Below, one piece after another: positions 33,377-42,446 of a stretch of 64,000 nucleotides of DNA (position 1 is the first letter of the stretch; the number at the start of each line of letters is the position of its first letter). The translations under genes and the position numbers were made by a program. The notes beneath the pieces are model-generated. The model had not been told where the DNA came from and searched no databases. It worked only from the letters and a program-made list of their open reading frames with translations. The stretch is from Hyphomonas johnsonii MHS-2 (GTDB taxonomy: Bacteria > Pseudomonadota > Alphaproteobacteria > Caulobacterales > Hyphomonadaceae): NCBI RefSeq assembly GCF_000685275.1, contig NZ_ARYK01000007.1:62001-126000 (forward strand), given 5' to 3'.

Positions 33377-34645
33377 TCACAGCTTCACCGACAGGCCATC
33401 CGCCAGCGACCTGCGGAAGGCCGTCCAGGCCGGCACCATGCCGATCAGCAGCGCGGCCAGCGTGACCGCGACCAGTGTGTAGAGGTCTGTCAGGCCCGGC
33501 CCAGTCCCGGCGAGCGAGACGCCATAGCGTGCCTCGATCACTGGCCCCGCCACGGCCAGCACGGCGTGGATGACGAGGATACCCGCCAGCGCCCCAAAAA
33601 AGCCGACCAGGCCGGCTTCCAGCACCAGCAGGCTGAAAACATGCCCCGGCCGGGCACCGACCGCCCGCAGGATCGACATCTCCCGACGCCGTTCATTGAG
33701 GCTGGACAGGATCGAGGTCAGGATCGACACCAGCCCCACCGCGATCACGAACACCGACACCGCCATCAGGGCGCGCTCGGCAAAGGCTGTCACGCTCCAC
33801 AGCTCGGCCAGCGCCGCGCTCGGGATGATCGCCATCAGCGGCTCGCCCTTGTTGGTATTGATCGCCCGGCGGGTGGTGAGGATCGTGCCCTTCTTTTTCA
33901 GGCCGACGAACAGGGCAGTGACCGTCTTCGGCGTCAGGTCGAACCCCCGGATCATCTCTTCGGTAATCGTGTCGGACAGGGGGTTCTTGGCGCCGGTCTC
34001 CCAACCGACATGGATGGCCGTTATCGCCTCCAGCGAGACGTGCACCGTGCGATCGACCGGTGTGCCTGTCGGCGCAAGGACGCCGGTTACGCGGAAGGGC
34101 CTGTTCTCGTGACCACTGCCGAGATTCGCCTTGCCCAGCCCATGACTGAGCACCAATGGCGAGCCGATCCCGTAACCAAGCTCGCGCGCGACATCGGCGC
34201 CGATCACCGCATCGAACAGGTCGTCGAGCCGGTGTCCTTCAGCCAGTTCCAGTGACTGGTTGCGGCCATATTTGTAATAGTCGAAATAGGTATTCTCCGT
34301 GCCAAGCACGCGGAACCCGCGATGGCTGTCGCCAAGGGAAATCGGCACTGCCCAGGCGATATCCGGGCGCGCGGCGATTTTCTGATAGGTCGGCCACGAC
34401 ACTTCCGCGGTGGCATTGCCCATCCGGAACACGGAATACAGCAGCAGGTTCACCGTGCCTGTCGGCGCGCCCACGATCAGGTCGGTGCCGGAAATCGTGT
34501 TGCCAAAGCCTTCGCGCGCCCCCGTCCGTGCTTTCTCGACGCCCAGGAACAGGGCCACCGACAGTGCCACGGCAACGATTGTCAGGATCACCGATCCCTT
34601 GCGATTCAGCAGGCTTTTCCAGGCAAGGGAGAGGATCGCACTCAT
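33377..34645 (-). CDS. FtsX/MacB-type ABC transporter permease
   Basis: The 422-residue membrane protein has an N-terminal TM (LTIVAVALSVALFLGV), a large periplasmic MacB-core domain (about 45-270; GTDLIVGAPTGTVNLLLYSVF, YFDYYKYGRNQSLEL, PSDT-like DTITEEM), and three C-terminal TMs from about 290 (ALMAVSVFVIAVGLVSIL, VLEAGLVGFFGALAGILVI, LVAVTLAALLIGMVPAW). FtsX-type permeases transmit ATPase work to periplasmic partners. It overlaps the ATPase gene by four bases and belongs to the metal-linked locus. Confidence 0.9.
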   Translation of the reverse strand: MSAILSLAWKSLLNRKGSVILTIVAVALSVALFLGVEKARTGAREGFGNTISGTDLIVGAPTGTVNLLLYSVFRMGNATAEVSWPTYQKIAARPDIAWAVPISLGDSHRGFRVLGTENTYFDYYKYGRNQSLELAEGHRLDDLFDAVIGADVARELGYGIGSPLVLSHGLGKANLGSGHENRPFRVTGVLAPTGTPVDRTVHVSLEAITAIHVGWETGAKNPLSDTITEEMIRGFDLTPKTVTALFVGLKKKGTILTTRRAINTNKGEPLMAIIPSAALAELWSVTAFAERALMAVSVFVIAVGLVSILTSILSSLNERRREMSILRAVGARPGHVFSLLVLEAGLVGFFGALAGILVIHAVLAVAGPVIEARYGVSLAGTGPGLTDLYTLVAVTLAALLIGMVPAWTAFRRSLADGLSVKL

Positions 34646-35337
34646 GCGCTGACCCCGGCCCGGTTGATCTCCGCGAGGTCCACGGCCCGGTCGAACAGGC
34701 GGGCCAGGGAAACGTCATGGCTGACGAATAGCAGGGCTGCACCCGTCCGCGCCGTCTCTTCCGACAGCAGTTCGATGAACCGGTCACGCGCATCGGCGTC
34801 GACGGCAGAGGTCGGTTCGTCCGCGATGACGATTTCCGGTGCGCCGATCAGCGCCCGGGCGGCGGCCACGCGCTGTTGCTGGCCGACCGACAGGTCCGAT
34901 ACGCGGCGCGCCAGCAGGGCCGGATCAGTCAGGCCAAGGCGTGCCAGCAAGCGCCCGGCCTCTGCCTCCGGATCGCTGCCGACGGCCCGCCGGCGGATGG
35001 CGGAGAATTTCAGCGGCAGCGTGACGTTTCCGGTGACAGACAGGTACGGCACCAGGTTGAACATCTGGAAGATGACGCCGAGATGGTCTGCCCGCATCCG
35101 GTCGCGCGCCGCGCCGCTGAGGGCGGTCATGTCTTCACCCAGCACACGCACGCTCCCGGCGCTGGCGCCCAGCACCCCCGCAATGATGCCGAGCAGGGTC
35201 GACTTGCCCGAGCCCGACGGCCCGCGCAGGAACAAGCGCTCGCCACGGGCCAGATGGAAGGACGGAATGTCCAGCACGGGCGCATGCTTGCCCCAGGCAA
35301 AGCGCAGCCCTTCAATCTCGATGGCAGGTACAGTCAT
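34642..35337 (-). CDS. LolD/MacB-type ABC transporter ATP-binding protein
   Basis: The 231-residue ATPase has Walker A GPSGSGKSTLLGIIAG, Q-loop IFQMFNLVPYLSVTGNV, signature LSVGQQQRVAAARAL (Val in place of the second Gly), Walker B IVIADEPTSAVD and switch FVSHDVSLA. It pairs with the overlapping permease. I use ATG 35337, 16 bases after the DUF2796 stop, rather than the overlapping start at 35367. Confidence 0.9.
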   Translation of the reverse strand: MTVPAIEIEGLRFAWGKHAPVLDIPSFHLARGERLFLRGPSGSGKSTLLGIIAGVLGASAGSVRVLGEDMTALSGAARDRMRADHLGVIFQMFNLVPYLSVTGNVTLPLKFSAIRRRAVGSDPEAEAGRLLARLGLTDPALLARRVSDLSVGQQQRVAAARALIGAPEIVIADEPTSAVDADARDRFIELLSEETARTGAALLFVSHDVSLARLFDRAVDLAEINRAGVSA

Positions 35338-35353
35338 TCGCGCAGGCCTGGCT

Positions 35354-35935
35354 TCAGTTGACGGCAAGTTCGGGATTGGCCGCGGTCAGGACCGATGCTG
35401 TCTGCATGTCAGGCCCGATGAATACCGCATCCACTGACTGGAATCCGGGGAATTCACTGAAAACATTTAGCCGCACACCGTCCAGCGCCGCAAGTTTCGC
35501 GCAGGCAAATGTCACTGTCAGCGTCAGCGCAGCATGGTCACCATTGGTGCGGGTCTGGATGTCCCGGTCACCTTCCTTGCAGCCTGCCGCGCCGGTGAAA
35601 GTGACCAGGTGGTCGCCGATGCCCGTGCTGATCTGCAGGGCGCCTGCATCGGATTCACCAAGCCCGAAATTCGCCAGCGGCGCATCCAGCGTGACCGTCA
35701 GCACATCGCCGTCCACGGTGACGGCAAGGTCGCCCGATCCGTGCACATGCGCCTCGTGGATCTCGCCGGTACCGCTGTCAGGGCCTGGCTCGCTGGCGAC
35801 CGGTGACTCTGCCACGGCGGCGATCGGTGCCGCTGCCTCAGGGGTGGGTGCCGCCGGGCCGCACGCTGTCAGGCCAAGACCGAACAGGGCAACAAGGCCG
35901 CTCGACAGCGCGCTTGGGGATATCAGCGTGGTCAT
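35354..35935 (-). CDS. DUF2796 (ZrgA-like) lipoprotein
   Basis: The 193-residue protein has lipobox LTAC (Cys25) and the DUF2796 core: EAHVHGSGDLAVTVDGDVLTVTLDAPLANFGL and ALTLTVTFACAKLAALDGVRLNVFSEFPGFQSVDAVFIGP. DUF2796 includes Vibrio ZrgA, a zinc-induced periplasmic protein. The long His/Asp repeat common in the family is missing; only HEAHVHG and GDH histidines remain. AGGAG precedes the ATG at 35935. It is divergent from the ZIP transporter. Confidence 0.85.
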   Translation of the reverse strand: MTTLISPSALSSGLVALFGLGLTACGPAAPTPEAAAPIAAVAESPVASEPGPDSGTGEIHEAHVHGSGDLAVTVDGDVLTVTLDAPLANFGLGESDAGALQISTGIGDHLVTFTGAAGCKEGDRDIQTRTNGDHAALTLTVTFACAKLAALDGVRLNVFSEFPGFQSVDAVFIGPDMQTASVLTAANPELAVN

Positions 35936-36111
35936 GGAATCTCCTGAAGCCAGCGTGTGGAAAATGCAGTAACCGCAAATTATGTCTCGCGATCCCCATA
36001 ATGAGACTATATAACATTTTTTCACAAGACCCTTCGGTACCAATCGCCGCAGCGTCGCCCCCAGGACCCCAATTCGGCCCCGCAAGGCCTCGCGAGACAC
36101 GCATCCCCACC

Positions 36112-36906
36112 ATGCTTCAATCCATGCAGGCCCCTCTTTTCTTTGCCTTGATTGCTGCGTTCGTGACCTCGATCGGCCTGATCGCAGTGGCTGCCCGCGG
36201 CGACTGGAGCGAGCGCCATTCCGGCCTGTTCGCCCTGGCGGCTGGCGGCATGCTGGTAACGCTCAGCCTTTTGCACATCACGCCGGAGGCCTTCGCGCTC
36301 AGTCGGCATGCCCCGGCCCTGATCCTGACCGGGTTCCTGGGCGGGCTGATGCTGAGCTTCCTTGTCCGCGCCGTCTTCCCGGAGGGCGGTGATGCCGGCC
36401 AGGCAGCCGCGATCACGCCCGTCATGGCTGTCGCAACGCATGCCTTCATCGACGGCATCATCTATTCGGTAACCTTCGCGGCGAGCTTTTCGTCGGGTGT
36501 TTACGCGGCAGCCTCGCTGCTGCTGCACAAGTTTCCGGAGGGCGTGATCGCCTTCGCCATCCTGCGTCGGCACGGCTTTGCCAACCGGCAGGCCTTCCTC
36601 CTGGCCTTTTTGGCCGCTGCGGCCACAACGCCGCTCGGCGTCATCGCATCGGCGCCCTTCATGTATGGCCTCGGCCCGGAAACCATCGGCGCGCTGTTCG
36701 CGCTGTCGGCGGGCCTGCTTCTCTACGTCGCCACGGGCCCGCTGATGGAGCCCCTGAAGGAAGAAACGCCGATGCGCAGTTTCCTCGCCCTCGGCGCCGG
36801 GGTCGGCATCGCCATCCTGATCGCCACCCTTCCCGTACACGGGCCGGAGAAAGGCCACGGCCTCAGCCCGCTCGCTTCGCATGACCTGTTGGACATGGTG
36901 CCGTGA
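36112..36906 (+). CDS. ZIP family metal transporter
   Basis: The 264-residue protein has about eight hydrophobic segments and the ZIP metal-site motifs: THAFIDGIIYSVTFA in TM IV (His-x3-Asp-Gly) and LLLHKFPEGVIAFAI in TM V (HKFPEG). ZIP proteins move zinc or related divalent cations into the cytoplasm. I start at ATG 36112, where homology begins. It overlaps the HupE gene by four bases and is divergent from the DUF2796 lipoprotein. Confidence 0.9.
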   Translation: MLQSMQAPLFFALIAAFVTSIGLIAVAARGDWSERHSGLFALAAGGMLVTLSLLHITPEAFALSRHAPALILTGFLGGLMLSFLVRAVFPEGGDAGQAAAITPVMAVATHAFIDGIIYSVTFAASFSSGVYAAASLLLHKFPEGVIAFAILRRHGFANRQAFLLAFLAAAATTPLGVIASAPFMYGLGPETIGALFALSAGLLLYVATGPLMEPLKEETPMRSFLALGAGVGIAILIATLPVHGPEKGHGLSPLASHDLLDMVP

Positions 36907-37721
36907 CAGCGCAGTTTCGCTGCCTGTTGGCTGCCTGCGCGTGCCTCCTTGTCCTGACTGGCCTCGCCGCCGCGCCTGCCCATGCCCACCCGGCCGACGA
37001 ATTGTGCACCCCGGACGGCGGCATGGATCCCGCGCTCTGCCGCGAACTTGCCCGGCTCGACAGCAAGACGGCCCAGCCCGCAGCGCCGACACCGGCAGCT
37101 GAAGAGCCGGAAGACGACTCCGAATTTGATCGTTCCGCCCCCGCCACGGCGGCCTTCTATGTCGGGATCGGATTCCAGCACATCCTGCCGAAAGGTGTGG
37201 ACCATATCCTGTTCGTGCTGGCCCTGTTCCTGTCCAGCCAGCGGGTGCGCCCGCTGCTGTTCCAGATATCCGCGTTTACCATTGCCCATACCGCCACGCT
37301 TGGGCTTGCCGCCTCTGGCGTGATCACGCCGATGCCCTCGCTTGCCGAACCGCTGATCGCGTTGACCATCGCCTGGGCCGCCCTCGAGAACATCATCTTC
37401 GCTGACACGCAGGCCTGGCGGCCCTTGCTGGCATTCGGCTTCGGCCTGGTCCACGGCATGGGCTTTGCCGGCGCATTCAGTGATCTCGGCCTGCCGCAGG
37501 GCGTCTTCTGGCCGGCCCTGATCGGGTTCAATATCGGCGTTGAATTCGGCCAGTTGGCCGTCATCGGCATGGCAATTGCAGCGGCGGTCTACTTCAAGGG
37601 CGTCCTCAGGCAGGCCGGGCAGATGCAGCTCTACCGGCCGCTCCTGGTCTGGCCCGTTTCAGCCACCATCGGGGCCATCGGCCTCTGGTGGGCGATTGAG
37701 CGGGCCTTCTTCCAGGGCTGA
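36903..37721 (+). CDS. HupE/UreJ family membrane protein
   Basis: The 272-residue protein starts at GTG within the ZIP stop. It has a signal peptide (AAAPAHAHPADE), an acidic periplasmic linker (about 50-80), then a HupE/UreJ domain: FQHILPKGVDHILFVLALFL, ISAFTIAHTATLGLAA, FGFGLVHGMGFAGAF and FNIGVEFGQLAVI. The His/Asp and His-Gly-Met motifs suit nickel, cobalt or other metal transport; here proximity to ZIP and DUF2796 genes suggests a metal role. Confidence 0.88.
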   Translation: MTAQFRCLLAACACLLVLTGLAAAPAHAHPADELCTPDGGMDPALCRELARLDSKTAQPAAPTPAAEEPEDDSEFDRSAPATAAFYVGIGFQHILPKGVDHILFVLALFLSSQRVRPLLFQISAFTIAHTATLGLAASGVITPMPSLAEPLIALTIAWAALENIIFADTQAWRPLLAFGFGLVHGMGFAGAFSDLGLPQGVFWPALIGFNIGVEFGQLAVIGMAIAAAVYFKGVLRQAGQMQLYRPLLVWPVSATIGAIGLWWAIERAFFQG

Positions 37722-37756
37722 GAGGTGCGCCCGACAGATTGCCAGGAGCATCCGCC

Positions 37757-38647
37757 ATGTGGATCAAACGACTCGGCCCCAAATTCGCCGCTGCGGCGAT
37801 CACCGCCGGACTGACGGCACTGCCCGGTCTTGCCGGCCCCGCAAGCGTCGATGCGGCGTGCGGCCTGCGGGACGCGGCGAACTTTCGGGAATCCCTGGTA
37901 TCGCCCACCGAGGAAGCCAGCCCCGCCTACCTGCTGCGCACGTCAGAGGCGTTCATCGACGCCTGTCCCGACCGGTTTGAAATCCGCGACGCCCATCTCG
38001 TTGCCGCCCGGGCCGCGCTCGACGCTGGCGCCGCCCGCAAGGCCGTCGCCCATTACGACGCGGCATTGGCCGGCGGATTTCCGGCCGACCCCCAGACACA
38101 TCTCGACCATGCCGTCGCCCTGCTCGCCACCGGCAATTCCCGGCGTGCCCGCGACGCCCGCGACGACGCCGTCGCGGAATGGCTGGCGGAACTGGACCAG
38201 CGCCAGGCGGTCCGCGTGACGACGGTGCCCGTGCCTGACGGCATGATCTATACCGTTCGCTACAACGCGCCGGACGCCAACCTCGGCATCACGTCGCTCT
38301 GGCTCGCCGTGCCCAAGCATGACGGTCTGCCCGCCGCTATCCTGATCCGGCCTGCTGCCAAACGGGCAGCCTGGCGGGCCCTGCGCATGGGCGGCGAACC
38401 GACCGACCTGGTGATTGCCGAACAGGTCAATTGCCGCACCTCGCACATGCTGACGGAAGTATCAGCCCGCACCATCCACGCGGCGATCGACGAAGCGGCC
38501 CGCAGTGCCCTTGCCGACTACCTCGGCGCCCCTGACGGCCTCCACACGACACCTGACGGTGAACCGCTGGCCGCCTGCCTCGGCCTTGACCGCATGCTGC
38601 ATGTGCCCGGCCGCACCCGGACCGCCATGCTGCGCGGCCGTAACTAG
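37757..38647 (+). CDS. Secreted TPR-like hypothetical protein
   Basis: The 296-residue protein has a signal peptide cleaved near AGPASVDA|ACG. Residues 55-155 form helical, alanine-rich repeats like tetratricopeptide units (AYLLRTSEAFIDACPDRFEIRDAHLVAARAALDAG and THLDHAVALLATGN). The C-terminal half has VNCRTSHMLTEV and a GLDRMLHVPGRTRTAMLRG end. I recognise no family. AGGAG precedes the ATG at 37757. Its stop shares CTAG with the convergent lrp gene. Confidence 0.7.
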   Translation: MWIKRLGPKFAAAAITAGLTALPGLAGPASVDAACGLRDAANFRESLVSPTEEASPAYLLRTSEAFIDACPDRFEIRDAHLVAARAALDAGAARKAVAHYDAALAGGFPADPQTHLDHAVALLATGNSRRARDARDDAVAEWLAELDQRQAVRVTTVPVPDGMIYTVRYNAPDANLGITSLWLAVPKHDGLPAAILIRPAAKRAAWRALRMGGEPTDLVIAEQVNCRTSHMLTEVSARTIHAAIDEAARSALADYLGAPDGLHTTPDGEPLAACLGLDRMLHVPGRTRTAMLRGRN

Positions 38648-39105
38648 ACCGGCAATTCGGTCGTGTTCTTCAGGCATTCCATCGCGAATGTCGCGCTGAC
38701 ATCGGCAATGTCGACCCGCGAGATCAGCGCCTTGTAGACGCGGTCATAGTCCTGGACGCTGCGCGCCTGCACTTTCAGCAAATAGTCGACCTCGCCCGCC
38801 ATGCGGTAGAACTCCACGACTTCCGGAATCGTGCGCACGGCGTCCGCAAACCGCTTCAGCCAGGCCGCCGAATGATCGCGGGTGCGGATCGCCACGAAGA
38901 TCGTCTGGCCGAGACCCAGCTTTTCCGGATCGATCAGCGCGACCCGCCGGGCGATCAGGCCACTCTCCTCCAGCCGCTTAACCCGCCGCCAGCACGTATT
39001 GGTCGAGATGCCCGCCCGCTCGGCAAGTGATTCGAGGGATTGTGTGCCGTCTGCCTGCAGGGCGCGCAGCAGGATTCGGTCCGTATCATCAATTTTTTCT
39101 TCCAT
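38644..39105 (-). CDS. Lrp/AsnC family transcriptional regulator
   Basis: The 153-residue regulator has an N-terminal HTH (IDDTDRILLRALQADGTQSLESLAERAGISTNTCWRRVKRLEESGLI; the recognition helix is STNTCWRRVKRLEE) and the C-terminal ligand-binding RAM domain (VVEFYRMAGEVDYLLKV, with the GxxDYLLKV motif). It senses an amino acid by family analogy. It is divergent from the PLP-dependent synthase, with a palindrome between them, so it probably controls that gene and itself. Confidence 0.93.
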   Translation of the reverse strand: MEEKIDDTDRILLRALQADGTQSLESLAERAGISTNTCWRRVKRLEESGLIARRVALIDPEKLGLGQTIFVAIRTRDHSAAWLKRFADAVRTIPEVVEFYRMAGEVDYLLKVQARSVQDYDRVYKALISRVDIADVSATFAMECLKNTTELPV

Positions 39106-39132
39106 CCCGGAGTGTTATCGAAAATTCTCGCC

Positions 39133-39147
39133 ATATTCCATGAATAT
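39133..39147. promoter_or_regulatory. Candidate Lrp-type operator
   Basis: ATATTC-CAT-GAATAT is a perfect inverted repeat lying 27 bases from the lrp start and 74 bases from the synthase start. The AT-rich form with a short spacer fits Lrp/AsnC binding sites. Confidence 0.55.
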
Positions 39148-39221
39148 ATTCGCATGATTGCGATGAAGTTGGATGAAGGGCGTGAGACTCTTCCTGATCT
39201 GAATAATTCGAGGTCCTGCCG

Positions 39222-40289
39222 ATGCCTGCTCTTGCTGCCACCCTGCACGAACCCGGCAACGCCATCCGGCCGGCACACGTTCCGCCCGCTCGCCTCAAGG
39301 CGCTCGGCGCGCTGATCGGCCGGACACCGCTGCTCTCGATCCGTCTGCGCTACCGCGGAGTCGAGCGGGTCATTCACGCCAAGGCCGAACACTACAACCT
39401 CACCGGTTCGATCAAGGACCGCATGGCCCTCTCGATCCTTGCCCGCGCCTATGCCAGCGGCGCCCTGAAGCCCGGCGACCTGATCGTTGAAGCGACCAGC
39501 GGCAATGCCGGCATCGCCCTGACGGCGCTGGGGCGTGCCCTCGGCCATCCGGTGCGGATCTACATGCCCGACTGGATGAGCGACGAACGCAAGTGCCTGC
39601 TGCGTAGCCTCGGCGCGGAACTCCACCTCGTCAGCCGCGAAGAGGGCGGGTTCATTGGCGCCATCGCCGCGACACGGGCGCTGGCGGCGGATCGCGACGA
39701 CGTGTTCCTGCCCTGCCAGTTCTCCAATTGCGACAATGCGCTGGGCCATGGCGAAACCACCGGGCCGGAACTCCTGCGCCAGCTGGCCTCGCTCGGCCTG
39801 ACGCCTGACGCCTTCGTCGCGGGTGTCGGGACAGGCGGTACGGTGATGGGCGTCGGCCGGGCCCTGCGTGCGGCGGTGCCGGGCGTGAAGGTGCATCCGC
39901 TGGAGCCGATGGAGTCCCCGACGCTGTCGACCGGACACAAGGTCGGCAGCCACAGGATCCAGGGCATATCCGACGATTTCATCCCGGCCATCGTGGAGTT
40001 CACCGAACTGGACGACGTCATCGCGGTCTCTGACGGAGACGCGATCCTGATGGCCCAGGCCCTCGCCAATGAACTTGGTCTCGGCGTCGGTATATCGTCA
40101 GGCGCAAATCTCATCGGCGCCCTGATCGCTGCGGAGAAGCTGGGACCGGATGCCTGCGTTGCCACGGTCTTCTGCGACGACAACAAGAAATACCTGTCGA
40201 CAGCACTGGCCGGGGCCGAGCCGGCGAAAGCGGGTCACCTCAGCCCGGAAATCGAGCTTCTCGACTTCGAGGCGGTCGCCTGCAGCTGA
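39222..40289 (+). CDS. PLP-dependent cysteine synthase family protein
   Basis: The 355-residue fold-type II enzyme has the PLP lysine in [12 protein letters not shown], the phosphate/substrate loop [14 protein letters not shown], and [15 protein letters not shown]. The canonical CysK versions are SVKDR and TSGNTGI, so it is a divergent member. A C-terminal [10 protein letters not shown] loop is present. O-acetylserine sulfhydrylase is the default guess, but a substrate variant (for example a degradative or alternative amino-acid synthase) is equally possible. Divergent Lrp supports amino-acid responsiveness. Confidence 0.8.
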   Translation: MPALAATLHEPGNAIRPAHVPPARLKALGALIGRTPLLSIRLRYRGVERVIHAKAEHYNLTGSIKDRMALSILARAYASGALKPGDLIVEATSGNAGIALTALGRALGHPVRIYMPDWMSDERKCLLRSLGAELHLVSREEGGFIGAIAATRALAADRDDVFLPCQFSNCDNALGHGETTGPELLRQLASLGLTPDAFVAGVGTGGTVMGVGRALRAAVPGVKVHPLEPMESPTLSTGHKVGSHRIQGISDDFIPAIVEFTELDDVIAVSDGDAILMAQALANELGLGVGISSGANLIGALIAAEKLGPDACVATVFCDDNKKYLSTALAGAEPAKAGHLSPEIELLDFEAVACS

Positions 40290-40305
40290 CCAGCCGAGTC
40301 AGGCC

Positions 40306-40872
40306 TCAGGCCTGACGCCAATGCCTCAGCCGGATGGCGAGGATGATCATCAGCCCGCCAAAGACGACAGCCCAGAGGGCGATCAGCCAGATCAGCGCCA
40401 GTGCACCGGAGCCGGGCGCCGCCAGCAGGACGACACCGAACACGACCGACAACAGGCCGGCCAGGATCAGGAGCCACTCATGCGGGATTTCCCGGCGCAC
40501 GCGAATGGCCAGCATGATTTCCATCACGCCACGGACAATTGACCACCAGCCAATGATGAAGACCAGGACAATGGCCGTGAGGCCCGGCCAGGCAATGGCG
40601 ATCACGCCGGCGGCAACGCCCAGAGCACCGCTGAGCAGCAGCAGCCAATAGCGCAACGCACCGCCCCGGAAGGCGGCGATGATCAGGAAAGCGCCGTCCA
40701 TGATGGCGTAGGCGCCATACACGATCATCAGTGTCAGAAGACTGATTTCCGGCCAGGCAAAGCTCAGGATGCCGAACAGGACTGCCGCAATGCCACGCAG
40801 CAACATGGCCCACCATGTGACCGTCAGGAAGCGCTCCGACAGTGTTTCAGGGAAAGCATCAGAAGCCGTCAT
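40306..40872 (-). CDS. HdeD/DUF308 family membrane protein
   Basis: The 188-residue protein has six hydrophobic segments in three helix pairs, starting AMLLRGIAAVLFGILSFAWP, YGAYAIMDGAFLIIAAFRG, WLLLLSGALGVAAGVIAIAWPG, and ending LAGLLSVVFGVVLLAAPGSGAL, matching DUF308/HdeD repeats. HdeD is linked to acid stress in enterics; the role here is unknown. AAGGAG precedes the ATG at 40872. Confidence 0.88.
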   Translation of the reverse strand: MTASDAFPETLSERFLTVTWWAMLLRGIAAVLFGILSFAWPEISLLTLMIVYGAYAIMDGAFLIIAAFRGGALRYWLLLLSGALGVAAGVIAIAWPGLTAIVLVFIIGWWSIVRGVMEIMLAIRVRREIPHEWLLILAGLLSVVFGVVLLAAPGSGALALIWLIALWAVVFGGLMIILAIRLRHWRQA

Positions 40873-40976
40873 GGCCTGTCTCCTTCTTCGGGGGAGAGCA
40901 AAAGGGGCGCGCTCCACCTGCCTAATATAGGGCATCTGCCCCGCTTGGTCAGGCAGAAATGAACTGGCCCGTTGCC

Positions 40977-42257
40977 TCAGGCCCGCGCAGCCATTTCAGC
41001 CTTCACGTCCAGGTACCGGCTGGTGAACTGCGTGACGCGCGGCACGATTTCGGTACGGAACCGATTGCCGTTGAACACACCATAATGGCCGACGCCGGGC
41101 TGGACGTAGTCCGCCTTCATGTCGTCCGGAATATTCGTGCACAAATCATGTGCTGCCTGGGTCTGGCCGATGCCGGAAATATCGTCCTTCTCGCCCTCAA
41201 CCGTCATCAACGCGATGTCGCGGATGGCAGACGGCTTGACCAGGCGCGTGTCGCGATACTTGTAGATGCCGCGGGCGAGGTGGTGTTCCTGGAACACCCG
41301 CTGGATGGTCTGGAGGTAGAATTCTTCCGTCAGGTCGAGCACGGACCGGTATTCGTCGTAGAATTCGCGGTGCTTGTCGGTCTCGTCGCCGTCACCTTCG
41401 ACAAGGTGGTTGAAGAAATGCCATTGCGCATCGACATGGCGATCCCAGTTCATGTGCATGAACGACGCGAGCTGGACAAAACCCGGATAGACGCGGCGCA
41501 TGACGCCCGGATAGGGCGCCGGCACGGTGTGGATCATGTTTGCCTCGAACCAGCTGAAAGACTTCTCTTCAGCCAGTTCATTCGGCACGGTCGGGCTGCG
41601 GCGCGCGTCGATCGGCGAGCCCATGAATGTCATCGAGGCAGGCCGGGCCGGATCATCATCCTCGGCCATCATCGACAGGGCCGCCAGCACAGGCGGTCCC
41701 GGCTGGCAGACACCGAGCACATGCGCACCGCCGCCGATGTGCGTCAGCATATCGCGGATATGGTCGACATAGTCATCCAGGTCGAACCGACCGAGCCAGA
41801 CCGGCGCCATGCGCGCATCCGACCAGTCGGTGATGTAGACGTCGTGATTGGGCAGGAACGCCTCCACCGTGCCGCGCAGCAGCGTGGCATAATGGCCTGA
41901 CAGCGGCGCGACGATCAGCATCCGGGGCAGCGGCGGCGAACCGGGCTTGCGCGCAGCGGCGAGCTGGTCGGGATCCTTCTTGAAATGCAGGAGGTTGCAC
42001 CAGGGCGAGCGCCACGCGACGGTCGGCGTCACATCTACCGGCGCACTGTTGACCCGCACGGTGTCGATCCGCCATTCCGGTTTGCCATAATAGCGCGTCG
42101 TGCTCTCGAAGACGTCGGCAAACGCTGCCAGAGACTTCCCGTACTCAGTCTTTCCGATCGGGTTAAGGGGCGACAGGAGGGCGGCCCGTCCGGCCTTTGC
42201 CGCAAGGCGCATCGGCGCCATTGCAGCCCGGTTCAGTTCGACGAGGGAGTAAAGCAT
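40977..42257 (-). CDS. phaZ: Intracellular polyhydroxyalkanoate depolymerase
   Basis: The 426-residue enzyme mobilises stored polyhydroxybutyrate. It matches the i-PhaZ family: FESTTRYYGKPEW, MLIVAPLSGHYATLLRGTVEAFLPNHDVYITDWSDARMVP-like segment, the lipase-like box GVCQPGPPVLAAL with a Cys nucleophile, the Asp region EGEKDDISGIGQT and catalytic His in GVGHYGVFNGNRF. No pha synthase or phasin gene is in the window. A PhaR-like half-site lies upstream. Confidence 0.93.
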   Translation of the reverse strand: MLYSLVELNRAAMAPMRLAAKAGRAALLSPLNPIGKTEYGKSLAAFADVFESTTRYYGKPEWRIDTVRVNSAPVDVTPTVAWRSPWCNLLHFKKDPDQLAAARKPGSPPLPRMLIVAPLSGHYATLLRGTVEAFLPNHDVYITDWSDARMAPVWLGRFDLDDYVDHIRDMLTHIGGGAHVLGVCQPGPPVLAALSMMAEDDDPARPASMTFMGSPIDARRSPTVPNELAEEKSFSWFEANMIHTVPAPYPGVMRRVYPGFVQLASFMHMNWDRHVDAQWHFFNHLVEGDGDETDKHREFYDEYRSVLDLTEEFYLQTIQRVFQEHHLARGIYKYRDTRLVKPSAIRDIALMTVEGEKDDISGIGQTQAAHDLCTNIPDDMKADYVQPGVGHYGVFNGNRFRTEIVPRVTQFTSRYLDVKAEMAARA

Positions 42258-42277
42258 CGCATTACAAACCTTTCATG

Positions 42278-42288
42278 CTGCATTGCAA
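42278..42288. promoter_or_regulatory. Possible PhaR-type site upstream of phaZ
   Basis: CTGC-ATT-GCAA lies 21 bases upstream of the phaZ start. Alphaproteobacterial PhaR sites are TTGC-N3-GCAA-like, so this is one base off. A second GTGCAGC follows at 42294. Confidence 0.35.
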
Positions 42289-42446
42289 CATAAGTGCAGC
42301 TTGGCCCGGTAGCAAACGGATTCGCCAGTCAGGCGCTGCAGCAAATCCTGCCAGGAAGTGTTTAATTTCCGTTGAATTTTCATCGCCAGCGCCGCCAGAG
42401 GTTAACGCACGCATGCTTTATGGTTCACTCGAGGAGGCAAAAAGCC

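Noticed and set aside
35936-36111. Zur-like half-site TGTTATATAG between the DUF2796 and ZIP genes
   Set aside because: Only one half matches a Zur-type pattern; the second half is not palindromic, so I do not call an operator.
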